A DNA stretch of 64,000 bases, from the NCBI RefSeq assembly GCF_000711235.1, contig NZ_JOMI01000007.1, positions 434,001 to 498,000 of the forward strand. Direction: 5' to 3'. The notes under the pieces were generated by a model. That model saw only the letters and a list, made by a program, of their open reading frames with translations. It searched no databases and was not told the DNA's origin. Made by a program: the position numbers and the translations under genes. This DNA is from Prevotella sp. 10(H) (GTDB taxonomy: Bacteria > Bacteroidota > Bacteroidia > Bacteroidales > Dysgonomonadaceae). Each line of letters begins with the position of its first letter. Positions within the stretch are counted from its first letter, which is position 1. Positions 1 through 8,487 of this stretch are shown here, piece after piece.

Positions 1-373
1 ACATAAATTAACTATGTTTAGTTAAAAAGTAACAAAGGTAACGGAAATATCAGTTATCAGTCAGGAGTTATCAGATAACTATGTTTCTTGCAAAGAACTG
101 AATTCGTAAAAGATAACAAAAGTAACACATTTATTACTTTTTTTATTTTCCGTGATTCTGTTTGGCTATATAAGATTTCAAAGATCTGTCCGATAATAAT
201 TTACCTTCCAATATAGATAAACTTCTCTTTGCTATATAACACTAAATCCACAAAACAAATCCTTCCAATCAAATGTTACTAAATCTAAAGCGAAGCAGCT
301 TTTTAACTTTTCATTCATCTATAAGATAAAGGTTAAATAAAGATTGTAGGTTATTAATTTAATAAATAAAGAA
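1..373. other. Intergenic region upstream of ecotin
   Basis: No gene is visible. The first 130 bases hold short direct repeats: AACTATGTTT at 10-19 and 77-86, GTTATCAG twice between 50 and 75, and two copies of a motif like AAAAGnTAACAAAnGTAAC near 25-42 and 109-126. No good TAnnTTTG box was found; the nearest is TCTCTTTG near 224-231. The stretch probably carries the ecotin promoter and perhaps control sites of a gene outside the window. Confidence 0.5.
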
Positions 374-868
374 ATGAAGAAATTTACAAAAACTATGCTT
401 GGGTTATTATCAGCCGTTGTATTAGTATCGTTTTCTGCATCGGTGAATGCACAGGATAAAAAAGAGGACAGGGCAAAAGCACTTGAGCCGTTTCCTCAGG
501 CTGAGGTAGGCATGGTAAGGCACGTGATAGAGTTGAAAAAGAAATCGGACGAATCCCTTTATAAGGTAGAGATTATTCCGGGCAAGGTGATGAGTGTAGA
601 CTGCAATCACCATACTCTTATGGGTAAACTTGAAGAAAAAGACTTGCAAGGGTGGGGATATACATATTACGAATTCAAATCGAATGGTCAGACACGTTCT
701 ACAATGATGGCATGCAACAAACCTAACGAAAACAGATTCGTAAGTGGTCAGACACAAATAGTCCGTTACAACAGTAAATTACCGATTGTGGTCTATGCTC
801 CTCAGGGATATGAAGTAAAATACAGAATTTGGAAAGCCGAGAAAGAAAAAAGCTCGGAACAGAAATAA
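374..868 (+). CDS. eco: Ecotin, periplasmic serine protease inhibitor
   Basis: Ecotin inhibits trypsin-like serine proteases as a dimer in the periplasm. The 164-residue protein has a signal peptide (about 1-26, ending VNAQ), then the family pattern in order: PFPQAEVGM near 39, VDCNHH with Cys77, LQGWGYTYY near 91, STMMACN at 109-115 and RYNSKLPIVVY at 131-141. In known ecotins the reactive bond is the Met-Met of STMMAC, here Met111-Met112, and the two cysteines (Cys77 and Cys114) form a disulfide that holds the loop. Length equals that of E. coli ecotin (about 162). It is monocistronic, with a terminator right after it. In the host gut or body it could protect the cell from neutrophil or pancreatic proteases; that is inference. 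Confidence 0.95.
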   Translation: MKKFTKTMLGLLSAVVLVSFSASVNAQDKKEDRAKALEPFPQAEVGMVRHVIELKKKSDESLYKVEIIPGKVMSVDCNHHTLMGKLEEKDLQGWGYTYYEFKSNGQTRSTMMACNKPNENRFVSGQTQIVRYNSKLPIVVYAPQGYEVKYRIWKAEKEKSSEQK

Positions 869-896
869 GTTTTTATAATATTTTGTCATGTTGAAC

Positions 897-947
897 GAAG
901 TGAAGATTCTCACATTTATATTTGGAGAGTCTTCACTTCTTTATTTT
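897..947 (+). terminator. Rho-independent terminator of ecotin
   Basis: A 15-bp stem (897-911 with 925-939, one G-U pair) with a 13-nt loop is followed by a T-rich run at 940-947. It ends exactly where the convergent LytTR gene stops. Confidence 0.8.
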
Positions 948-1763
948 TTATAATCCCAGTGTTTTCTTCAATGTCTTGTATCCGCTAAGGCTTATCCGTA
1001 CCTGATTGCCGTTTTTGAGTTTCAATAACTGGCTTTGCTTATCAAATAATTCAATCTGTGAGATAAATTCTACATTCACAATGCTCGAACGGTGTACCCG
1101 TACGAATTTATCCGTTGGGAGGCTGCTTTCGAATGATTTCATCGTCTGCTCTTTCAGGTATTTTCCTTTGGTGGAATGTATCATTACATAGTCGCCTTCG
1201 GCCTGCAGATGGATGATTTCGGATATCAACACAACATCTATTTTTTGCCCGTTTTTGACAGCGATGCGTTCGAGTATTTCGATGTTTTCCAACTCTTGTG
1301 TATCAGATTTATCTTCCGGGGTTTCAACTTCATTTGCAGTATCCGAAATGATTTCCTCCTCAGTATTATTCAGTCGTGTGAATATTACTATCGTCAGGCT
1401 GTACACCAACAATCCTATAACAATACGGGAAGGTATAACAGATGTCAGAAATATCCATTCATTTTCGGGAAATGACAGATAGAGAGCGAGATATTCTACT
1501 CCTATCCAGCAGGCCACAAACAGGATAGCCATTGCCCCGTAGTTGATAAATTGCTGTTTTGCCGGCAGTGAGGTGAAATGTACATATTTTGCTGCATTTC
1601 TTAGCAGAAGCAATAATCCCGATAAGGCTATTCCGGATACGGCAGAATCAGTTATCAATATATATTCGGGTACATTTATCAGCGGTTTGAAACAGATAAA
1701 GAGAATAACGGCCGCTGCCAATGCGATGAATATATGTATATATATCAATTGGCGGTTTTTCAT
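948..1763 (-). CDS. Membrane-anchored LytTR-family transcriptional regulator
   Basis: The 271-residue protein has four predicted membrane helices in its first 130 residues (about 9-25, 34-54, 72-94, 109-128), an acidic linker rich in Glu/Asp, and a C-terminal LytTR DNA-binding domain from about 165 (signature stretches IIHLQAEGDYVMIH, FVRVHRSSIVN, LKNGNQVRISLS). LytTR domains bind direct repeats on DNA. It has no response-regulator receiver domain, so the membrane part may sense the signal itself. It lies 12 bp downstream of the LiaF-like gene and is almost surely cotranscribed with it. This pairing of a membrane LytTR protein with a LiaI/LiaF-like partner suggests an envelope-stress switch; this is inference. 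Confidence 0.85.
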   Translation of the reverse strand: MKNRQLIYIHIFIALAAAVILFICFKPLINVPEYILITDSAVSGIALSGLLLLLRNAAKYVHFTSLPAKQQFINYGAMAILFVACWIGVEYLALYLSFPENEWIFLTSVIPSRIVIGLLVYSLTIVIFTRLNNTEEEIISDTANEVETPEDKSDTQELENIEILERIAVKNGQKIDVVLISEIIHLQAEGDYVMIHSTKGKYLKEQTMKSFESSLPTDKFVRVHRSSIVNVEFISQIELFDKQSQLLKLKNGNQVRISLSGYKTLKKTLGL

Positions 1764-1775
1764 TTTGCCGTATTC

Positions 1776-2588
1776 TTAATTTCTTATTTCACCGCTGCCG
1801 AACATGGCACTACCTTTGATTATAAGGCATGGACTGCCTTCGGCTATATTACCGGAGCGATAACGCTTATCTTCGAAAGAACCCAGGATAGAGTTACTTT
1901 TTAGCTCTACGTCCCAATCTGACGGTATATAGATTACTATGCTGCCGAACATTACATTAGCTTCAAGTACACCCGGCATATCGGATAATTGCGCTCTTCG
2001 GAGATCGATAATCAATTCGCCGAACATCACATTGCCTTCACCGCCTTTGAAGTTCCGGGAAAGTACAATTTGTTCTGCCGATCCGAACATTACATTTTTA
2101 TCTACATAAGCAGCTTCGTTATAATCCGAAGAATTATTTTCACTATTTGCCGATTTGGATCTGTGGGCGTAGTCTATTTGTTCATATGGGTGATCATGCT
2201 CGTTTCTTTTTCGTGAAGAGGGAATAATACGGCTAAGTACTAAACATGCCCCGACGATAATAAGCAAAACAGGCCAGTATGTTTTGAAATCGATATCGAC
2301 GCACGTAAAATATTCAGGCAATATATGGCATAGTCTGGGATAAATAAAGAATCCTCCGACTGCAATCAGTATTATGGCGGCGCTATAATTCCTTTTCAAC
2401 AAACTCCATACTCCGATACCTATCAGGAGCATCTGCCACGACAGAAGTATCGGCCGGTATTCGGCAGAAATAATATTCAGATTGAATAACAGAAATAATC
2501 CGCCGATAAATATAAGTAGTATAGCAAAGCCACTTCCATTATCCCTACCTCTTTTAAATAAGTGTTTATCTTTAAAATCTTTTTCCAT
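1776..2588 (-). CDS. LiaF-like membrane protein (DUF5668 / DUF2154-type)
   Basis: A 270-residue protein with four hydrophobic segments (about 21-41, 48-65, 70-86, 104-122) that resemble the LiaI/LiaF transmembrane module. After a polar linker comes a C-terminal beta-rich domain (160-270) in which the phrase VMFG or AMFG returns four times, at roughly 20-45 residue intervals. This resembles the C-terminal domain of LiaF/VraT and cell-wall-active antibiotic response proteins. In Firmicutes LiaF restrains a cell-envelope stress system. Here it is the first gene of a two-gene operon with the LytTR regulator, and may control it. The start is the ATG at 2588, about 20 nt from the predicted transcription start. 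Confidence 0.8.
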   Translation of the reverse strand: MEKDFKDKHLFKRGRDNGSGFAILLIFIGGLFLLFNLNIISAEYRPILLSWQMLLIGIGVWSLLKRNYSAAIILIAVGGFFIYPRLCHILPEYFTCVDIDFKTYWPVLLIIVGACLVLSRIIPSSRKRNEHDHPYEQIDYAHRSKSANSENNSSDYNEAAYVDKNVMFGSAEQIVLSRNFKGGEGNVMFGELIIDLRRAQLSDMPGVLEANVMFGSIVIYIPSDWDVELKSNSILGSFEDKRYRSGNIAEGSPCLIIKGSAMFGSGEIRN

Positions 2589-2615
2589 GACGATTGTTTT
2601 TATGGGTTTTTGTTA

Positions 2616-2623
2616 CAAAAGTA
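2616..2623 (-). promoter_or_regulatory. -7 box for LiaF-like/LytTR operon
   Basis: The minus strand reads TACTTTTG, a full match to the Bacteroidota -7 consensus TAnnTTTG. It would place the transcription start near 2609, about 20 nt before the ATG. The -33 region is weak. Confidence 0.55.
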
Positions 2624-2653
2624 TGCTTACATACAATTGCCTGCAACGAAAAA

Positions 2654-2685
2654 TCGACGAACACGTCTTATTAGTCGACGAGTAC
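2654..2685. promoter_or_regulatory. Direct repeat, candidate LytTR operator
   Basis: TCGACGA occurs at 2654-2660 and again at 2675-2681, an exact 21-bp period; the 11-mers TCGACGAnnAC match at 9 of 11 positions. The pair lies about 45-75 bp upstream of the predicted start of the LytTR operon. LytTR-family operators are typically two 9-10-bp direct repeats spaced by about 12 bp, which fits. Confidence 0.5.
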
Positions 2686-2708
2686 AATACAAATTGACTA
2701 TAAGCCTA

Positions 2709-4457
2709 TTATTTTTTCGGCCTGAATCCGTCCTGTAATTTATTTCCTCTGGCTTCTACTTTTTTTATATCCTGCATCTTCCATTCTTTGGCAATTGACG
2801 CATCGCCCGTACACGGGAATACATCAAAGCACGAGCCGTTGCGGTGAGTGGTAATGAAGACCGTAATACTATCGTTCATTTTATACGGGATAATTTCAAA
2901 GCCTCTGCCGTAGGATGTCTCTTTAAAGATGCGGGAATCTTCCATTTTGTAGTTTTCAGAATACGGAGCAGTCAGCATAACAGATACAAAATTATCGATG
3001 TTACGGCCTTTCAGAGCATGATAATATTGACTACCCGATTTGGCAAAAGAAAGGAATAATAGAAGTGCCGATATGGAAATTATAAGAGTACCAACCTTAC
3101 TTCCCGTTTTTGAATTTTCTTTAATCAGTAATGCTGCAGCAAAAAAGATCATGGAGAATAATACTCCTGCACAAAACCTGAAATCACGGGCTGTCAACAA
3201 CCAGTAAATCGTATTTATGCATAATATAAGGAATACGAAATATAAAGATGAATTTGTCTTTCCTCTCTTACGTATATAAAAGAACAACACTACAAAAACA
3301 GATATTACCGAAAGAAAGAAATATGTAGTCCACGAGAGCAATGGGTTAGACTTCATAAAGTCTTCGAAATAATGAGGAATAGCATAATCGAATCCACCAT
3401 TTGCTATTACAGAAATATATTCCCGTTGCTTTTCTACAACATAAGCAGGCATTTTCCAGTCGAAGGAAAATAAGTCGAGCTCGCCCAACGGATAAATGAG
3501 ATATCCTGTAATAATAACATTCCGAATTAGCCAGAGAATAACGATTGTAGCTGAAGCTATAAGCAGAAAAGAAACCTCTTTATACTTTTTATCTTTAATC
3601 AGTAGGTAAATTACATACAAGCTTATTAGGCACAGAGGTGTAAAGAGCAGCTTAAATGTTATTAGCGATATGAGCACAAAGACATACAACAACGGTTTAT
3701 TTTTTAAATTGGCAGGATATAATATCAGGCTCGACATCAGATAGAAAACCGCCAGATTGGGAATCGTATCGGTTGAAGTATCGGCTATTGCTTCCCTCGA
3801 AAAATAAAATAGTAGGAAATATAATGCTAATAAAATTATGCGCTTTAATTCAAAACCACTCTTTATTGTTTCGTATAATATCCATACAACCAGAATAACG
3901 GCTAATGTGCTTTGCAGTCCATAAATAGCCTGACCGAAAATAAACCGTAAGGTGAAAATCGAACTTAGTAAAAGATAATTGGAATTAAAGCCAAGCCTGT
4001 CTTCAAAGTTTCCCAAGCCCGGAATAACAGCAAAGTCCTCATTCCAGCGGATATTCTGATAATGGTAATAATTAGGGTCGAAAGTAAGAAAGGATGAATA
4101 CAGGCACAGAACGAGAATAGAAAATATGGCTAATCCTATTATTATCAGTTGAATTACAGATAAGCTTCGCATTTTTGAAAAAATATTTTTTAAAGTCTCA
4201 ACAAAATGCTTTCTTCTCCACAGCCAGTATGTCAAAGCTAATCCCGCGAATGCGAACAATACATAATGATTTGACGGAATAAATAATGATGTGGCTGATA
4301 ATGGGATTAGTATTGCACACATACCTATCAGAAAACGATCAGTTATGGAATAGTCTCCATTGCTTTTACAAATCAGCTTATATAAATAGGATATAAAATC
4401 ACCTGCAGAAAACAGGATGAAAAAAATTATAATCCAAGATACAATTATTGCAATCAT
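2709..4457 (-). CDS. Polytopic membrane protein, LIC_10190-like
   Basis: A 582-residue protein with about 12 hydrophobic segments spread over residues 1-460 and a soluble tail of about 120 residues. The layout resembles glycosyltransferase-type (GT-C) membrane proteins, but I cannot name a substrate. Visible landmarks are NYYHYQNIRWNEDF near 127 followed by PGLGNFEDRLGFNSNYLLLS, and the C-terminal ARGNKLQDGFRPKK. A clear paralogue sits at 38062-39861 and shares these landmarks. It is monocistronic with its own -7 box and is divergent from serS. Function is unknown; a role in building or exporting an envelope glycan is only a guess. Confidence 0.75.
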   Translation of the reverse strand: MIAIIVSWIIIFFILFSAGDFISYLYKLICKSNGDYSITDRFLIGMCAILIPLSATSLFIPSNHYVLFAFAGLALTYWLWRRKHFVETLKNIFSKMRSLSVIQLIIIGLAIFSILVLCLYSSFLTFDPNYYHYQNIRWNEDFAVIPGLGNFEDRLGFNSNYLLLSSIFTLRFIFGQAIYGLQSTLAVILVVWILYETIKSGFELKRIILLALYFLLFYFSREAIADTSTDTIPNLAVFYLMSSLILYPANLKNKPLLYVFVLISLITFKLLFTPLCLISLYVIYLLIKDKKYKEVSFLLIASATIVILWLIRNVIITGYLIYPLGELDLFSFDWKMPAYVVEKQREYISVIANGGFDYAIPHYFEDFMKSNPLLSWTTYFFLSVISVFVVLFFYIRKRGKTNSSLYFVFLILCINTIYWLLTARDFRFCAGVLFSMIFFAAALLIKENSKTGSKVGTLIISISALLLFLSFAKSGSQYYHALKGRNIDNFVSVMLTAPYSENYKMEDSRIFKETSYGRGFEIIPYKMNDSITVFITTHRNGSCFDVFPCTGDASIAKEWKMQDIKKVEARGNKLQDGFRPKK

Positions 4458-4485
4458 TGTCCGTTCGGAATCATTTATTATTAGA

Positions 4486-4493
4486 CAAATGTA
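4486..4493 (-). promoter_or_regulatory. -7 box for the 2709-4457 gene
   Basis: The minus strand reads TACATTTG (TAnnTTTG). The predicted start of transcription near 4479 leaves a 5' UTR of about 22 nt. Confidence 0.5.
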
Positions 4494-4609
4494 TGAAAAT
4501 TATCAGGAAATAAGGCGAAGAGATATATCCTGATGTGTTTTTATCTTGCATAGGATTAACCTTAACTAAAAAGAATGACAACAAATAGAGAAGAGACTTA
4601 AAATATTTT

Positions 4610-4617
4610 TAACTTTG
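4610..4617 (+). promoter_or_regulatory. -7 box for serS
   Basis: TAACTTTG matches TAnnTTTG and lies 25 bp before the chosen ATG of serS at 4642. This supports that start, because the upstream in-frame codon at 4615 would fall inside the promoter. Confidence 0.6.
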
Positions 4618-4641
4618 CATCTTAAAATAATAAACAGATAT

Positions 4642-5913
4642 ATGTTGACGCTAAAAACGATTAGTGAATATCCTGAACTGATTATAAAGAAACTTGCTAA
4701 AAAGCATTTCGAAGCACAAGAGATTATTGGAAAGGTATTGGAACTGGACCAACTGAGAAAAAAGACGCAGACAACTTTAGATGCAAGCCTTGCCGAGGCC
4801 AACAGTCTGTCCAAGCATATCGGACAACTGATGAAGGAAGGGAAGAAATCCGAAGCTGAGGCTGCAAAGAACAAGGTATCCGAACTGAAGAATCAAAATA
4901 AAACATTAGAAGATGCTTTGCGTCAGGCAGAGCAGGACTTGCAGGACTTGTTATTATTAATACCGAATTTGCCTGCAGATGAAGTTCCGGAAGGACGTAC
5001 AGCCGAAGATAATGTTGTGGAAAGAACCGGAGGTGAAGTTCCTGATTTGGGTAAAGATGCACTTCCTCACTGGGATTTGGCAAAAAAATATGATTTGATC
5101 GATTTTGAACTCGGAGTGAAAATATCAGGTGCAGGCTTCCCTGTTTATAAGGGAAAAGGTGCGCGTTTGCAAAGGGCATTGATTAACTACTTCTTAGATA
5201 AAGCGCGTGATGCAGGTTATCTGGAAATACAGCCGCCATATGTAGTGAATGCCGCCTCGGGCTATGGTACGGGCAATTTACCCGATAAGGAAGGGCAGAT
5301 GTATCATGCAACTGTCGATGATCTTTATCTGATACCTACAGCTGAAATACCGGTTACAAATATATACAGGGATGTTATACTCGAAGAAAAGGACTTACCT
5401 GTTAAAAATACAGCCTATTCCGCATGTTTTCGCCGCGAGGCAGGTTCGTATGGTAAAGATGTTAGAGGGTTAAACCGCCTACACCAGTTCGATAAAGTAG
5501 AAATAGTACGCATCGATAAGCCGGAACATTCATATGAGTCTCTGAAAGAAATGGTTGCATATGTGCAAACTATTGTTGAAGAGTTGGAATTACCATGGCG
5601 TATACTTCGTCTTTGTGGCGGCGATATGAGTTTTACATCCGCTCTTACATTCGATTTTGAGGTGTATTCCGCAGCTCAGCAAAGGTGGCTTGAGGTCAGC
5701 TCGGTATCGAATTTCGAGAGCTTTCAGGCCAATCGCCTTAAATGCCGTTACCGCGATGCAGATAAAAAGATACAATTGGTACATACTTTGAACGGCAGTG
5801 CATTGGCTCTTCCGCGCATTGTAGCTGCTTTACTGGAGAATAACCAGACGGCAGATGGAATTCGAATTCCTAAGGCATTGATACCGTATACGGGATTTGA
5901 ATTTATTAATTAA
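4642..5913 (+). CDS. serS: Seryl-tRNA synthetase
   Basis: Charges tRNA-Ser (and tRNA-Sec where present) with serine in the cytoplasm. The 423-residue product has the long N-terminal two-helix coiled coil (about 25-105, rich in Lys/Glu/Leu) that grips the tRNA variable arm, followed by the class II catalytic core. Motif 2 appears as CFRREAGSYGKD near residue 262 and motif 3 as NGSALALPR near 384. Length is normal for the family (about 420-430). I chose ATG 4642 (MLTLKTI), not the upstream in-frame codon at 4615, because the family starts this way (MLdLk) and a promoter -7 box covers 4610-4617. It stands alone, with no operon partners. Confidence 0.97.
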   Translation: MLTLKTISEYPELIIKKLAKKHFEAQEIIGKVLELDQLRKKTQTTLDASLAEANSLSKHIGQLMKEGKKSEAEAAKNKVSELKNQNKTLEDALRQAEQDLQDLLLLIPNLPADEVPEGRTAEDNVVERTGGEVPDLGKDALPHWDLAKKYDLIDFELGVKISGAGFPVYKGKGARLQRALINYFLDKARDAGYLEIQPPYVVNAASGYGTGNLPDKEGQMYHATVDDLYLIPTAEIPVTNIYRDVILEEKDLPVKNTAYSACFRREAGSYGKDVRGLNRLHQFDKVEIVRIDKPEHSYESLKEMVAYVQTIVEELELPWRILRLCGGDMSFTSALTFDFEVYSAAQQRWLEVSSVSNFESFQANRLKCRYRDADKKIQLVHTLNGSALALPRIVAALLENNQTADGIRIPKALIPYTGFEFIN

Positions 5914-5968
5914 AGTGAAAAAGGAACTATTTGCTAAGCGAAACTGTTATTTTATATACTTAATATAT

Positions 5969-5976
5969 TAAATTTG
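5969..5976 (+). promoter_or_regulatory. -7 box for first SPOR gene
   Basis: TAAATTTG matches TAnnTTTG; the ATG at 6016 is about 40 bp downstream, leaving a UTR of some 33 nt. Confidence 0.5.
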
Positions 5977-6015
5977 CGTTAATTGTTAAAACTACGATAT
6001 AATTATACAAAAGTT

Positions 6016-6540
6016 ATGAATAAAAAATTAATTGGAATCGGATTGGCTCTTGCCTGCATTATAGGTTTTGGATCGTGTAAGCCGAAACAAAGTGCTTATA
6101 AGTCTGTTTATGAGGCTGCGAAAGAAAGAGAAGTGGAAGAAAATACTACAGATAATTCATCGGCAGTATCTAAACCGGCGACAACACCTACATATTCAAG
6201 CTCTAACGAATCTGTGAGGAAAGAAAAGGTTACTCCTGTTTACGAAAGCGATGCTTCGGGCCTTAAAGCTTACAGTGTGGTAATAGCTGCAATGGCGATG
6301 AAACCGGGTGCAGAATCACTGAAAGAAAGATTCGGAAATGACGGATATAGTGTAATACTTGCCCGCAACGAGCAGGGAATGTACCGTGTAATCATAGCAA
6401 GCTACGATTCTAAAGATCAGGCTGTTGCTAAAAAGAATGAAATTCTGCAGAAATACGCCGAAATGGGAGATGCTGCTACTCTGAAAGCAAAATATGGTAT
6501 TCCATTTAACGACTGGTGGATACTTCAGAGAGAATATTAA
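6016..6540 (+). CDS. SPOR-domain lipoprotein
   Basis: A 174-residue protein with a lipoprotein signal (about 1-22; lipobox IIGFGSC with Cys22), a low-complexity Ser/Thr/Pro linker (about 45-80) and a C-terminal SPOR-like domain (about 85-165: KAYSVVIAAM near the start, MYRVIIASYDSKDQA in the middle). SPOR domains bind denuded peptidoglycan glycan strands, often at the division site. I chose ATG 6016 over the upstream in-frame codon at 5983, since only this start puts the hydrophobic segment at the N terminus. The end motif GIPFNDWWILQREY is close to the end of the next gene (GVPLDDLWILNINK), so the two are related. Exact role unknown. Confidence 0.85.
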   Translation: MNKKLIGIGLALACIIGFGSCKPKQSAYKSVYEAAKEREVEENTTDNSSAVSKPATTPTYSSSNESVRKEKVTPVYESDASGLKAYSVVIAAMAMKPGAESLKERFGNDGYSVILARNEQGMYRVIIASYDSKDQAVAKKNEILQKYAEMGDAATLKAKYGIPFNDWWILQREY

Positions 6541-6568
6541 TATATTCGGTTATATATCAAAATATTAC

Positions 6569-6602
6569 AAAAAGAGAGGGTGATTTTCATCCTCTCTTTT
6601 TT
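6569..6602 (+). terminator. Terminator after first SPOR gene
   Basis: An 11-bp stem AAAAAGAGAGG / CCTCTCTTTTT with an 11-nt loop ends in a T run. Confidence 0.85.
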
Positions 6603-6710
6603 ATGATACAACGGGTATCTTAATATCGATCGTCTTAAATGTTTGATAGTTAAAAGTTTAAATCTTGCTAACTTTCTTTGTGCAAGAGTGTTGTTTCATT
6701 TTTATTTTTT

Positions 6711-6718
6711 TATCTTTG
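6711..6718 (+). promoter_or_regulatory. Promoter for second SPOR gene
   Basis: TATCTTTG matches the -7 consensus TAnnTTTG, and TTGTTT at 6691-6696 sits at the right distance for a -33 element. The start codon at 6774 follows a UTR of about 50 nt. Confidence 0.6.
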
Positions 6719-6773
6719 TATGTTGAATGGTAGATAAGCACGCAATAATTATTGGCACAAAACACATTATTTT

Positions 6774-7700
6774 ATGAAAATTTCGAATTACACAACTTTA
6801 CTACTGGTTTTTATCTTCCTTGCTTTACCATGCAAATCTCAGCAAAATAAAGATAAAGGTTATAAAGGATTTTATAAATCCGTAAACAAGTATAATGCGT
6901 TGGAACCAGTGCGGGCAAACGTAATACAAGATCCTGATGTCATAATAGATACAATTACTGTAGGCCAGTTGGATTCTGTAATGAATAATATGGTTGGCGT
7001 GACAGATATAATGCAGGGCGGAAAATCTATATTGCATCCGGTTGTAACGCTGGAGCTCGATCCACAGTCTTCTGCATCGGAAGCTTTATTTGGCAGTGTT
7101 GAAACGCTCGATAGGGATCCGGATATAGGAAAAGGAATGTTAGACCCGAAAATAAAGGGAATAAAATTTATAAAAAGAACTAGTGCTGTACCGGAAACTG
7201 CAGAAGAAACCCCGGCCGAGCCAACAGAAGTGTCGGAACATACTACCATAATAGCAATGGGTACGGCTCCGGCATCAAGAAGGCCGTCAATACCGGTGCC
7301 AAATGCACCTTCTATAACTTCTTCTCCGGCTAAGACTCCATTCAGGGAACTTAATGAAGCTGACTGGAAACTGTTCAGGTCGATGAATGTTAAACTTGTT
7401 GACCAGACAGAACAGCCTTATCTGAAAAAGTATGCAATTGTTTTGGGTTCTTTCAGGAATCTGAACAATGCTAATTATATTAAAAGGACGTTCAACAGTT
7501 TGGGAGAACATTCTATAGTCGTAAAGACTGATACAAATTTGTACTTGGCTCTATTGGGTAGTTTCCAGACAGAAGCGGAAGCAATCCAGAAGCTCGAAGA
7601 AGTGTACAAATATTATGTGGAAGGTGTTTCGAAAACAAGGAGGGTGAGTCGTTTCGGAGTTCCGCTTGATGATTTATGGATATTAAACATCAATAAATAA
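6774..7700 (+). CDS. Secreted SPOR-domain protein
   Basis: A 308-residue protein with a signal peptide (about 1-22, ending CKSQQ), a long variable middle rich in Pro, Ala, Thr and Glu, and a C-terminal SPOR domain (about 215-300: KKYAIVLGSFRNLNNANY, then NLYLALLGSFQTEAEA). The domain predicts binding to peptidoglycan in the periplasm. It follows another SPOR gene, and the last 15 residues of both are similar, so they likely come from a duplication. The gene ends 20 bp before the PhnP-like hydrolase and may be cotranscribed with it. Confidence 0.85.
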   Translation: MKISNYTTLLLVFIFLALPCKSQQNKDKGYKGFYKSVNKYNALEPVRANVIQDPDVIIDTITVGQLDSVMNNMVGVTDIMQGGKSILHPVVTLELDPQSSASEALFGSVETLDRDPDIGKGMLDPKIKGIKFIKRTSAVPETAEETPAEPTEVSEHTTIIAMGTAPASRRPSIPVPNAPSITSSPAKTPFRELNEADWKLFRSMNVKLVDQTEQPYLKKYAIVLGSFRNLNNANYIKRTFNSLGEHSIVVKTDTNLYLALLGSFQTEAEAIQKLEEVYKYYVEGVSKTRRVSRFGVPLDDLWILNINK

Positions 7701-7720
7701 AAGGAGATAACATTGATAGA

Positions 7721-8479
7721 ATGAAAGTAAAGTTCTTAGGAACGGGAACATCTACGGGAGTTCCTGAAATCGGATGTAAATGCCCGGTATGTACTTCGAA
7801 TGATATAAAAGACAGACGCCTGCGGGTGTCTGTCTTAATTAATACAGGTGACGTAAGGTTGTTGCTCGATTGCGGGCCCGACTTCAGAGAGCAAATAATA
7901 AATGAAGAATTTGCCCCTATCGACGGAGTGTTGCTCACCCATGAGCATTACGACCATGTAGGCGGATTGGACGATTTACGCCCTTTCTGTAGGTTCTCTG
8001 ATGTGGATATATATACTAACAGCATAACGGCAGATGCATTGAGGACACGTATACCTTATTCCTTTATAGAACATAAATATCCCGGTGTGCCGCTTTTTAG
8101 ACTGCACGAAGTAAACAGTAATTCAACTTTCCGTATTAAGGGAGTAGAGATCCAGCCTATCGATATTATGCATTATATGCTGCCGATATTCGGTTACCGG
8201 ATAGGTAGTTTTGCTTACTTGACAGATGTAAAATCCATACCGGATAGCGAGTATCAAAAACTGAGGAACCTTGATGTGTTGGTTATAAATGCGTTACATA
8301 TGAGTGAGCATCTGTCTCATCTCAATGTCGCTCAGGCATTGGAGGAAGTAAGGAAGATAGCTCCACGTAGGACTTATTTTATCCATATGTCTCATCGGAT
8401 GGGGCTGCATGCCGACGTAGAAAAGACATTGCCTCCTAATGTTTTCCTTTCGTATGACGGGTTGGAAATAGAGGTATAA
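7721..8479 (+). CDS. MBL-fold metallo-hydrolase, PhnP-like
   Basis: A 252-residue metallo-beta-lactamase-fold phosphodiesterase. The N-terminal GTGTSTGVP (8-16) and the cysteine motif GCKCPVC (19-25) are as in PhnP, where the cysteines hold a structural zinc. The metal motif HEHYDH (about 75-80, HxHxDH) is intact, followed by a metal-ligand Asp in YLTDVKS near 168 and a late His in FIHMSHRMG. PhnP cleaves cyclic phosphodiesters, and relatives act on nucleotides or RNA ends; there are no phn genes nearby, so the substrate is open. The 3' end is 8 bp from the convergent vanW-like gene, with no room for a separate terminator. Confidence 0.88.
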   Translation: MKVKFLGTGTSTGVPEIGCKCPVCTSNDIKDRRLRVSVLINTGDVRLLLDCGPDFREQIINEEFAPIDGVLLTHEHYDHVGGLDDLRPFCRFSDVDIYTNSITADALRTRIPYSFIEHKYPGVPLFRLHEVNSNSTFRIKGVEIQPIDIMHYMLPIFGYRIGSFAYLTDVKSIPDSEYQKLRNLDVLVINALHMSEHLSHLNVAQALEEVRKIAPRRTYFIHMSHRMGLHADVEKTLPPNVFLSYDGLEIEV

Positions 8480-8487
8480 AAACTTAG

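Noticed and set aside
50-75. Doubled GTTATCAG at the window start as an attachment or integration site
   Set aside because: No integrase or tRNA nearby; short A/T-rich repeats of this kind are common in Bacteroidales spacers.
422-757. Minus-strand frame opposite ecotin, and similar frames opposite serS, atpA, nrdD and the SusC genes
   Set aside because: They are shadows of strong genes, with no domain, no start context and unlikely composition.
4615-4641. Longer start for serS at 4615
   Set aside because: The extra nine residues fall on the promoter -7 box, and the family begins at the ATG at 4642.
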